Source: Haloarculaceae archaeon (GTDB taxonomy: Archaea > Halobacteriota > Halobacteria > Halobacteriales > Haloarculaceae). From it: a DNA stretch of 10,495 bases. The stretch lies in assembly GCA_018609945.1 (NCBI GenBank), contig JAHENO010000049.1, forward strand, positions 1-10,495, written 5' to 3'. Each line of letters begins with the position of its first letter. Position 1 is the first letter of the stretch. A program made the translations under genes and the position numbers. Shown here piece by piece: positions 1 to 5,683 of this stretch. The notes under the pieces were generated by a model. That model was given only the letters and a program-made list of their open reading frames with translations, was not told where the DNA came from and ran no database searches.

Positions 1-2
1 AC

Positions 3-863
3 GAGTCGATTCCCTACACCCTGAAAGCCTTCGAGAAGCGGAACGTGTTCGACGACGTGGTGGAGGGTGACGACTTCATCGACGAGACACCGCCGAGCAG
101 GCGGGATGTCGATAGCTTCCTGTCACAGACGCGTCTGCCGTTCAACGACTTCGGGCCCCTGTACATCGAGAAGAAGGTGATCGAGGCGACGGAACACGGC
201 CAGAAGGCGGCCTGGCACAAGAAGTGGAACGTCCACCGGCGGCTCCGGCCCGAAGAGTACGGCGGGCGCGTCCAGGCAATCAAACCGGGGGGTGATTCGG
301 CCGGCAGAGACCTCGACGCCCCCGAGGAGTACCCCGTCCCGGAGAACCTCCTCGATTCGGAAGCGCTCGAAGACTCGCGCGAAAAGTTCGGTTCGTATCT
401 CCTGCCACAGGCGTACGCGGAAGGATCACCGACCCATCCGTCGTATCCGGCGGGACACTCCGTGGTTGCCGGTGCCGGCGTGACGGTGCTGAAGGCGTTC
501 TTCGATGGCGACTACGTGTTCCCCGCCGACGAGAAGGTTGTGCCGACACGGGACGGCAGCGAACTCGTGACCGCTGCTGATCTCTCGGATCGCACCCTGG
601 GGACCGCACACGACATCTACGACGAACTGACGGTGCGAGGGGAACTCAACAAACTCGCCTCGAACATGGCACTCGGACGCAACCGTGCCGGCATCCACTA
701 CCGGAGCGACGGCATCGAGGGACTCCGTCTCGGGGAAGCGGCCGCGATCCACTTCCTGGAAGATCAACTGGCGCTACTGGAGGAGACCGCCGGCGAGATC
801 AGCCTCCCGCTCGAAACCTTCGATGGCGAGCAAATCACCGTTGCACCGCATCGAAATAGCTGA
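3..863 (+). CDS. Vanadium-dependent haloperoxidase / PAP2-type phosphatase family protein (N-terminus missing)
   Basis: The reading frame is open from the first bases of the window, so this is the C-terminal 286 residues of a longer protein; the GTG at 45 is internal and not a likely start. The vanadate/phosphate-pocket signature of the family is visible in order. A Lys (codon 222-224) and an Arg-Pro (246-251) lie eight residues apart. A HPSYPAGHS block has its His at 456-458. A GRNRAGIHYRSD block has Arg at 678-680 and His at 696-698. In the family the two His and the basic residues hold vanadate (haloperoxidases) or phosphate (acid phosphatases), and the PAGHS His or its equivalent is the acid-base residue. 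One position differs: the Ser that normally precedes Gly-His is Ala here. Substrate (halide oxidation or phosphate-ester hydrolysis) cannot be decided. The gene stands alone, followed by 181 bp without a gene in which I see no RNA or strong promoter. Family call is firm, biochemical activity is not. Confidence 0.85.
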   Translation, partial: ESIPYTLKAFEKRNVFDDVVEGDDFIDETPPSRRDVDSFLSQTRLPFNDFGPLYIEKKVIEATEHGQKAAWHKKWNVHRRLRPEEYGGRVQAIKPGGDSAGRDLDAPEEYPVPENLLDSEALEDSREKFGSYLLPQAYAEGSPTHPSYPAGHSVVAGAGVTVLKAFFDGDYVFPADEKVVPTRDGSELVTAADLSDRTLGTAHDIYDELTVRGELNKLASNMALGRNRAGIHYRSDGIEGLRLGEAAAIHFLEDQLALLEETAGEISLPLETFDGEQITVAPHRNS

Positions 864-1044
864 CACTACTCGGCGGTGCACGTCGGCCTCGGATAGTCCT
901 TGGCGAAAGTACGTCTGCTCCTCCCCAGCATCAACCCTCGAGATCGAAAGCCGTGACTGGACACCTCCGCGGCAACCTCGTATCCAGACACCGCCAGGGA
1001 CGGATTCGCAGGCTTGAAACCGCGGCCACGTCCTACTCCCGACA

Positions 1045-2535
1045 ATGACCCTGCGCGTGACGAACACGCTGACGGGCGAGCGCGAGGACTTCGAGCCACA
1101 GGACCCCGACTCCGTACTTCTGTACTACTGTGGGCTGACGACCTCCGACCCAGCACACCTGGGGCACGCCCGCGGGTGGGTCCACGTCGACGTGATGCAC
1201 CGCTGGCTGGAGGAGCTGGGATACGACGTCCGCCACGTGGAGAACTTCACGGACGTCAACGAGAAGATCGTCGCCCGCGTCGGCGAGGACGGCGACAGCG
1301 AGGCCGACGTCGCCCGCTCGTACATCCGCGACATCCTCCGGGATATGCGCTCGCTGAACCTCCTGCGCGCGGAGGTGTACCCGCGGGTCTCCGAACACGT
1401 CCCCGAGATCGTCGACCTCGTGGAGACCCTGATCGAGCGCGGGTACGCCTACGAGTCGAACGGCTCGGTCTACTTCGACGTGACCGCCTTCGACGAGTAC
1501 GGCAAACTCTCGAACCAGGACGTAGAGACCCTGGACGCACAGGGCGACCCCGACGAGCGCGCGGAGAAGCGCAACCCCGCGGACTTCGCGCTCTGGAAGG
1601 CCGGCAGCGTGGCCCCCGACGACATCGCCGAGCACCGCCACGAAGAGGCTGCGCCGCCCGAAGAGGCCTGCGCTACGGCCGAAACGTACGAGTCGCCGTG
1701 GAGCGAGGGACGGCCGGGCTGGCACATCGAGTGCTCGGCGATGAGCATGACCCACCTCGACGAGACCATCGACATCCACGTCGGCGGGCAGGACCTCGTC
1801 TTCCCGCACCACGAAAACGAGATCGCACAGAGCGAGGCCGCCACCGGCCAGCCGTTCGCCCGCTACTGGCTGCACGTCCGCCTGCTGGACGCCGCCGACG
1901 AGGAGAAGATGTCCTCCTCGCTCGGCAACTTCGAGACCGTCGCCGAGGCAGTCGACCGGTACGGCGCCAACGCCGTCCGGACGTTCCTGCTGTCGACGGC
2001 CTACCACAACGAGGCCGTCTACAGCGCGGAGACGATGGGCGAGGCCAGCGAGCGGTGGGAGCGACTCCGGCGGGGCCGCGAGCGCGCCCGGCAGGCACGC
2101 GACAGCGTCGACGCCCGCACCAAGGTGACCGACGAGAACCTCCGCGAGACCGTCGCGGACGCCCGCGAGGACTTCGCCGCGGCGATGAACGACGACTTCA
2201 ACACCCGCCGGGCGCTGGCCGCACTCGAGGAGATCGTCGGCGCCGTCAACACGCACCTCGACGGCCACGACGAGTACGACTACCGCGCGCTACGGGACGC
2301 CGTCGACGCCCTCGACGAGTTGGCCGGCGGCGTCTTCGGGCTGGACTTCTCGACGGCCGAGCCGACGGGCGAGGCGTCAGTGGCCGAACAGTTGGTGGAA
2401 CTGCTCCTCTCGGTCCGCGAGGAGGAACGGGCGGCCGGCAACTACGACCGCGCGGACGCCCTCCGGGACGAACTCGAAGCACTCGGCGTCGAGGTCCAGG
2501 ACACCGACGAGGGCCCGGAGTACCGGTTCGAGTGA
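1045..2535 (+). CDS. cysS: Cysteinyl-tRNA synthetase
   Basis: Class I aminoacyl-tRNA synthetase that charges tRNA-Cys with cysteine using ATP in the cytoplasm. The 496-residue product is full length for archaeal and bacterial CysRS. The zinc site that selects cysteine is intact: Cys29 in YYCGL, Cys230 in WHIECSAMS, and His255 and Glu259 in HHENE. The ATP-binding HIGH motif is HLGH at 38-41, and the KMSKS loop is KMSSS at 288-292 followed by LGN. The C-terminal half carries the helical DALR-type anticodon-side domain (DDFNTRRALAAL and onward) and ends in a short charged tail (YDRADALRDELEALGVEVQD), typical of CysRS. The ATG at 1045 gives an N-terminus that begins directly with the expected beta strand. 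A weak TATA-like TTGAAAC at 1014-1020 sits about 25-30 nt upstream, which would suit a leaderless transcript. A long open frame on the plus strand overlapping it (1014-2603) is only a GC-rich shadow. Confidence 0.97.
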   Translation: MTLRVTNTLTGEREDFEPQDPDSVLLYYCGLTTSDPAHLGHARGWVHVDVMHRWLEELGYDVRHVENFTDVNEKIVARVGEDGDSEADVARSYIRDILRDMRSLNLLRAEVYPRVSEHVPEIVDLVETLIERGYAYESNGSVYFDVTAFDEYGKLSNQDVETLDAQGDPDERAEKRNPADFALWKAGSVAPDDIAEHRHEEAAPPEEACATAETYESPWSEGRPGWHIECSAMSMTHLDETIDIHVGGQDLVFPHHENEIAQSEAATGQPFARYWLHVRLLDAADEEKMSSSLGNFETVAEAVDRYGANAVRTFLLSTAYHNEAVYSAETMGEASERWERLRRGRERARQARDSVDARTKVTDENLRETVADAREDFAAAMNDDFNTRRALAALEEIVGAVNTHLDGHDEYDYRALRDAVDALDELAGGVFGLDFSTAEPTGEASVAEQLVELLLSVREEERAAGNYDRADALRDELEALGVEVQDTDEGPEYRFE

Positions 2536-2626
2536 GCGCCCCGCGAAGCGACCGCGTTCTCGCGCCGAATCCGTCGGCCGGGATACTCTCGAAGCGGTTT
2601 TGACACCCGCCGGCGAAGCACTGCCC

Positions 2627-3187
2627 ATGCGACTGTTCGTGAGCGTTGACCTCGACGGACTGGCCGCGGACCTCGCGGCCGTCCAGGACCTCCTCGCGGA
2701 CGCGAGCGGGCTCAACTTCACCGACCCCGAACAGGCCCACGTCACCCTCAAGTTCCTCGGCGACACCGACGAGAGCCGCCTTCCGGCACTGATCGACGAA
2801 CTCGCCGCCGCGGTCGAGGACAGCGGCGTCGTTCCCTTTACCGCCGACGTCGGAGGGCTCGGCGTGTTCCCGCACCTGGGGTACATCAGCGTCGTCTGGG
2901 TGGGCGTCCGGGAGGGCGGCGAGCAGTTGACCCGCCTGCACGAGGCCGTCGAGGACCGGACGGTTGCGATGGGGTTCGAGCCCGAGGACCACGACTTCAC
3001 GCCACACGCGACCCTGGCGCGGATGGAACACGCCGGGGGCAAGGATCTCGTCCAGGAGGTCGTCGAGACCCGCGATCCGGACGTCGGTCAGGTGCGTGTC
3101 GAGGAAGTCCGCCTCACCGAGAGCACCCTCACCCCCGACGGCCCGGAGTACACGACCGTCGAACGGTTCCCGCTCGACGGGTCCTGA
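2627..3187 (+). CDS. thpR: RNA 2',3'-cyclic phosphodiesterase (2'-5' RNA ligase / LigT family)
   Basis: Member of the 2H phosphoesterase superfamily, which opens 2',3'-cyclic phosphate ends of RNA and was first described as a 2'-5' tRNA-half ligase. The 186-residue product has both catalytic HxTx motifs: His38-Val-Thr-Leu followed by KFLG, and His127-Ala-Thr-Leu followed by AR, 89 residues apart. This is the symmetric two-lobe layout of the family. The N-terminus MRLFVSVDL matches the usual first strand of ThpR, which supports ATG 2627 over the upstream in-frame TTG at 2600. It lies 91 bp after cysS. A CGAAGCGGTTTTGAC stretch at 2590-2604 could supply a BRE/TATA for its own leaderless transcript, but this is weak. 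Cellular role in haloarchaea is not established; cytoplasmic RNA repair or processing is the family-level inference. Confidence 0.95.
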   Translation: MRLFVSVDLDGLAADLAAVQDLLADASGLNFTDPEQAHVTLKFLGDTDESRLPALIDELAAAVEDSGVVPFTADVGGLGVFPHLGYISVVWVGVREGGEQLTRLHEAVEDRTVAMGFEPEDHDFTPHATLARMEHAGGKDLVQEVVETRDPDVGQVRVEEVRLTESTLTPDGPEYTTVERFPLDGS

Positions 3188-3262
3188 GAAGCGACGGAGC
3201 CCGGGGTCGCGAACGGTTCAAGTGTGTCGAGCGATAACGTTTGACATGGGCGGTGATCGAGC

Positions 3263-3472
3263 ATGGCCACCGTGTCCGAGCCCGACATCGAACCACCCGA
3301 GTGTTCGATCTGCGACCAGAAAATGGAGTTCGTGAGTGGCGGCACGCAGCGGAGCGTCCCACTGTTCGGGAGCGAGATCGAGTACCGGCGCTTTGCCTGC
3401 CGCGGCTGCGGGCAGGGCGCACGGTTCGAGCGGTCCGATCCGGACGAAGAGTGGCAACGAGCCGGTGTCTGA
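3263..3472 (+). CDS. Small zinc-ribbon protein, 69 aa, function unknown
   Basis: A short acidic protein with two CxxC knuckles, Cys14-Ser-Ile-Cys17 and Cys46-Arg-Gly-Cys49, separated by 28 residues. This would bind one structural zinc. There are no other cysteines, no signal peptide and no membrane segment. Haloarchaea encode many such small double-CxxC proteins, mostly uncharacterised, and I do not recognise a specific family member. ATG 3263 is chosen because it places the first knuckle after a short acidic lead (SEPDIEPPE). An AT-richer stretch, GATAACGTTT at 3233-3242, lies at a plausible TATA distance. The gene sits 75 bp after thpR and 88 bp before the ZIP transporter, all on the same strand, but the spacing and the strong promoter of the transporter argue against one operon. 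Codon and amino-acid use match the neighbours. It could act as a nucleic-acid-binding or protein-binding adaptor; that is inference. Confidence 0.8.
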   Translation: MATVSEPDIEPPECSICDQKMEFVSGGTQRSVPLFGSEIEYRRFACRGCGQGARFERSDPDEEWQRAGV

Positions 3473-3520
3473 TGTCGAAGCGGGCCACGTGGTCGGTCTA
3501 GGCCCGCCAAAAACATCAAA

Positions 3521-3528
3521 ATCATGAT
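3521..3528. promoter_or_regulatory. Palindrome overlapping the BRE of the ZIP transporter promoter
   Basis: ATCATGAT is a perfect 8-bp palindrome directly upstream of the TATA box, where TFB would contact the BRE. It lies in a short AT-rich island (3508-3537) of an otherwise GC-rich region. It could be a repressor site for a metal-responsive regulator, but an 8-bp palindrome is common by chance. Confidence 0.25.
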
Positions 3529-3530
3529 AC

Positions 3531-3536
3531 TTAAAT
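3531..3536 (+). promoter_or_regulatory. TATA box of the ZIP transporter gene
   Basis: TTAAAT, preceded by GATAC, lies 25-30 nt before the ATG at 3561. It is inside the only A/T-rich island of this intergenic region. The distance fits an archaeal TATA box driving a leaderless or nearly leaderless transcript. Confidence 0.6.
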
Positions 3537-3560
3537 GAACCGCACCGCGTAGGGTGGTGT

Positions 3561-4391
3561 ATGGTAGCCCTCGAGAACGTCGCTCTCGTATTTATCGCTG
3601 GTTTGATAACTGCGCTGGCGACGGGGCTGGGTGCCATTCCGTTCTTCCTGTTCGACGATATCAGCACCCGCTGGAACGTCGCGCTGTGGGGGCTGGCCTC
3701 GGGGATCATGGTCTCGGCGTCGCTGTTCGGGCTGGTGATGGAGGGGCTGGCGGTCGTCGACGGGGACCTCCGCGACGCCGCCCTGGCGGTGGGTCCCGGC
3801 GTCCTCGCGGGTGTGATGCTGGTGGTCGTCGCGCACGAACTCCTCGAGGACTCGGACATCGACCCCCGGGAGTACGAGGAGGCGGATTTCAAGAAACTGG
3901 TGCTCGTGCTGGGCATCCTGACCGTCCACAGTTTCCCGGAGGGGGTCGCCGTGGGGGTCTCCTTCGCGGAACTGGGCCTGGCCGCGGTCAGCACGGGCGA
4001 GGCTGTCGCCGTGGGTGGCCTGACCCTGCCGGTGCTCGCCGTCTTCATGACCGTCGCCATCTCCATCCACAACATTCCGGAGGGCGTTGCCATCTCTATC
4101 CCCCTGCGTGCGATGGAGGTCAGCGAGTGGCGGATGGCCTGGTGGGCGGTGTTCTCGAGTCTGCCCCAGCCCATCGGCGCGGCCATCGCGTACTACTTCG
4201 TGACCCTGGCCCGGCAGTTCCTCCCCTTCGGGTTCGGCTTCGCCGCGGGCGCGATGGTATACCTCGTCCTCACGGAGTTCATCCCCGAGGCGCTCGACAT
4301 CGGTAGCCCGCTCCCCCGCGGTGGCCGGCCGGAACTTCTCGCCGGCCTCGCCGTCGGGATACTCGTGATGGTACCCCTCGCGTTCGTCTGA
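3561..4391 (+). CDS. ZIP-family divalent metal transporter (ZupT/GufA-like)
   Basis: Integral membrane protein of 276 residues, predicted to import divalent metals such as zinc, iron or manganese into the cytoplasm. Eight hydrophobic segments can be read at about residues 5-27, 36-60, 74-96, 111-138, 153-180, 185-212, 216-243 and 256-275, matching the eight-helix ZIP fold. The metal-site signatures of TM4 and TM5 are present: His123-Ser-Phe-Pro-Glu-Gly and His170-Asn-Ile-Pro-Glu-Gly. TM4 has Ser where many ZIPs have Asn. A short acidic loop (EDSDIDPREYEEADFKK) separates TM3 and TM4, and there is no long His-rich loop. ATG 3561 is supported by the TATA box 25-30 nt upstream and by the first helix starting at once. 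It is probably monocistronic: the next gene has its own promoter 111 bp downstream. Metal specificity cannot be read from the sequence. Confidence 0.93.
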   Translation: MVALENVALVFIAGLITALATGLGAIPFFLFDDISTRWNVALWGLASGIMVSASLFGLVMEGLAVVDGDLRDAALAVGPGVLAGVMLVVVAHELLEDSDIDPREYEEADFKKLVLVLGILTVHSFPEGVAVGVSFAELGLAAVSTGEAVAVGGLTLPVLAVFMTVAISIHNIPEGVAISIPLRAMEVSEWRMAWWAVFSSLPQPIGAAIAYYFVTLARQFLPFGFGFAAGAMVYLVLTEFIPEALDIGSPLPRGGRPELLAGLAVGILVMVPLAFV

Positions 4392-4471
4392 CAGTGAGGC
4401 GACCGGGACATGCAGGGACCCACTGGCAGCGACCGCGACACCGGGGGAGTCCGACTGGAAAAGGAACACAC

Positions 4472-4478
4472 ATATAAG
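4472..4478 (+). promoter_or_regulatory. TATA box of the rpl39e-rpl31e-tif6 operon
   Basis: ATATAAG is a near-consensus archaeal TATA box, preceded by the purine-rich GGAAAAGGAACACAC, which could hold the BRE. It lies 25-31 nt before the rpl39e ATG at 4503. The distance predicts a start at or within a few bases of the ATG, as for highly expressed leaderless haloarchaeal ribosomal genes. Confidence 0.75.
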
Positions 4479-4502
4479 CGGCCCCAGGTTACATCCGGTA
4501 CC

Positions 4503-4655
4503 ATGAGCAAGAAGACGAAAGCCAAGAAAAAGCGGCTGGGGAAACTGGATCGGCAGAACTCGCGCATCCCGGCGTGGGTGATGCTCAAGACCGACCTCGA
4601 CGTGCAGCGCAACCCCAAGCGGCGCCACTGGCGGCGGAGTGACACCGACGAATGA
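4503..4655 (+). CDS. rpl39e: Large ribosomal subunit protein eL39 (L39e)
   Basis: A 50-residue, strongly basic protein that lines the ribosomal exit tunnel in archaea and eukaryotes. It has the family pattern throughout: a Lys-rich N-terminus (SKKTKAKKKRLGKLDRQN), the SRIPAWVMLKT core, and a basic tail with RRHWRR ending in a short acidic end (SDTDE) typical of haloarchaea. An upstream in-frame start at 4410 would lie before the promoter and is rejected; ATG 4503 gives exactly the family length. Its stop overlaps the start of rpl31e (ATGA at 4652-4655), so the two are translationally coupled. First gene of the operon behind the TATA box at 4472. Confidence 0.97.
   Translation: MSKKTKAKKKRLGKLDRQNSRIPAWVMLKTDLDVQRNPKRRHWRRSDTDE
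4636..4642 (+). promoter_or_regulatory. Shine-Dalgarno sequence for rpl31e
   Basis: GGAGTGA, inside the end of rpl39e, lies 9 nt before the rpl31e ATG and resembles GGAGGTGA, complementary to the 16S rRNA 3' end. It supports internal initiation at ATG 4652 in the polycistronic mRNA. Confidence 0.5.
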
Positions 4656-4930
4656 GCACCAGCGACTTCGAGGAGCGGGTCCTGACGGTGCCGCTCCGCG
4701 ACGCACGGAAGGCCACGGGGCCGGGCCGGGCCGGCCTCGCGATGCGGCTCGTCCGGGAACACCTCGCACAGCACTTCTCCGTCGAGGAGGACGCGGTCCG
4801 GCTCGACCCCTCGATCAACGAGGCGGTCTGGTCGGAGGGGCGGTCGAAACCCCCGACGAAACTCCGCGTGCGCGCGGCACGCTTCGTCGAAGAGGGCGAG
4901 AGCGTCGTCGAGGCCGAACCCGCAGAATAG
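4652..4930 (+). CDS. rpl31e: Large ribosomal subunit protein eL31 (L31e)
   Basis: A 92-residue ribosomal protein that sits near the polypeptide exit of the archaeal and eukaryotic large subunit. The family landmarks are clear: ERVLTVPLRDARKA near the N-terminus, AMRLVREHLAQHF in the first helix, LDPSINEAVWSEGRSKPP in the middle, and KLRVRAARF followed by an acidic C-terminus as in halophiles. ATG 4652 overlaps the rpl39e stop by four bases. Its stop TAG is followed after only two bases by the TTG start of tif6, so all three genes form one transcription and translation unit. Confidence 0.97.
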   Translation: MSTSDFEERVLTVPLRDARKATGPGRAGLAMRLVREHLAQHFSVEEDAVRLDPSINEAVWSEGRSKPPTKLRVRAARFVEEGESVVEAEPAE

Positions 4931-4932
4931 AT

Positions 4933-5595
4933 TTGCTTCGCGCGGCCTTCTCCGGATCGTCCTACGTCGGCGTCTTCGCGCGGGCGACCGACGCGTGTCT
5001 CCTGGTCCGCCCCGACATCGACACGACCCTCCAGGAGGACTGCAGCGACGAACTCGACGTGCCGGCCGTCGCCACCACTGTCGGCGGGTCCGGCACTGTC
5101 GGTGCACTCGCGGCCGGCAACAGCCACGGCCTGCTGGTGAGCAGTCGCGTCCGCGAGCGCGAACGCGAGCGCATTACCGACGCGGTCGGCCTGCCCGTCA
5201 CCGAACTCCCCGGCCGGATCAACGCCGCCGGCAACGTCGTCCTCGCGAACGACCACGGGGCCTACGTCCATCCCGACCTCCCGCGGGACGCCGTCAAAGC
5301 CGTCGGGGAGGGACTCGACGTGCCCGTCGAGCGGGGGGACCTCGCCGGCGTCCGGACGGTCGGGACCGCCGCGGTCGCCACGAACCAGGGCGTCCTGTGT
5401 CACCCGAAATCGACCGACGAGGAACTCGACGCCCTCGAAGCCCTGCTCGACGTGCCGGCCGACATCGGCACCATCAACTACGGCGGCCCGCTCGTCGGGT
5501 CGGGGCTGATCGCCAACTCCAATGGCTACATCGTCGGCGAGGAGACGTCGGGGCCCGAACTCGGCCGGATCGACCTCGCACTCGGGTACGCATGA
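4933..5595 (+). CDS. tif6: Translation initiation factor aIF6
   Basis: Archaeal homologue of eIF6, which binds the large ribosomal subunit and keeps it from joining the small subunit. The 220-residue product is the normal length. The five-fold pseudosymmetric repeat of the family is recognisable through recurring segments such as YVGVFARATD, GGSGTVGALAAGNSHGLLV, INAAGNVVLANDHGAYV, VGTAAVATNQGVLCHP and NYGGPLVGSGLIANSNGYIVG. The start is TTG 4933: it gives the expected N-terminus (M)LRAAFSGSSYVGVFAR, and no in-frame ATG or GTG lies nearby. A longer frame reaching back to 4639 would overlap all of rpl31e and is rejected. A run of alternating Arg-Glu (residues 74-80, after RV) lies in the second repeat. 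It is the last gene of the operon. An 88-bp gap separates it from the convergent regulator, with only a weak 5-bp hairpin (ACAGC-GGTA-GCTGT, 5614-5627) and no T-run after it. Confidence 0.95.
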   Translation: MLRAAFSGSSYVGVFARATDACLLVRPDIDTTLQEDCSDELDVPAVATTVGGSGTVGALAAGNSHGLLVSSRVRERERERITDAVGLPVTELPGRINAAGNVVLANDHGAYVHPDLPRDAVKAVGEGLDVPVERGDLAGVRTVGTAAVATNQGVLCHPKSTDEELDALEALLDVPADIGTINYGGPLVGSGLIANSNGYIVGEETSGPELGRIDLALGYA

Positions 5596-5683
5596 GGGGT
5601 AGAACGCGGCGAAACAGCGGTAGCTGTCTGTGTGGGTAGGTCGGTACGGAACGGGCACGCCGTCGGAGTCGAAGACGGACGTC

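Noticed and set aside
864..1044. Searched for a tRNA, small RNA or small gene between the haloperoxidase and cysS
   Set aside because: No cloverleaf-like arrangement, no GTTCRA T-loop, and the overlapping open frames have shadow-like composition.
1014..2603. 529-residue open frame overlapping cysS in another plus-strand frame
   Set aside because: Arg/Pro/Gly-rich translation typical of an out-of-frame shadow in GC-rich DNA; cysS with all its motifs occupies the same bases.
2600..2626. Nine-codon extension of thpR from a TTG
   Set aside because: The family begins at MRLFVSVDL; the TTG lies within the likely promoter stretch.
4410..4502. N-terminal extension of rpl39e from an upstream ATG
   Set aside because: It would start before the TATA box at 4472, and L39e is normally about 50 residues, matching the ATG at 4503.
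4639..4932. N-terminal extension of tif6 from 4639
   Set aside because: It would overlap the whole of rpl31e, and the translated extension has no similarity to aIF6; TTG 4933 gives the family N-terminus.
5596..5683. Possible bidirectional terminator between the convergent genes
   Set aside because: Only a 5-bp hairpin (5614-5627) without an adjacent T-run on either strand; not enough to call.
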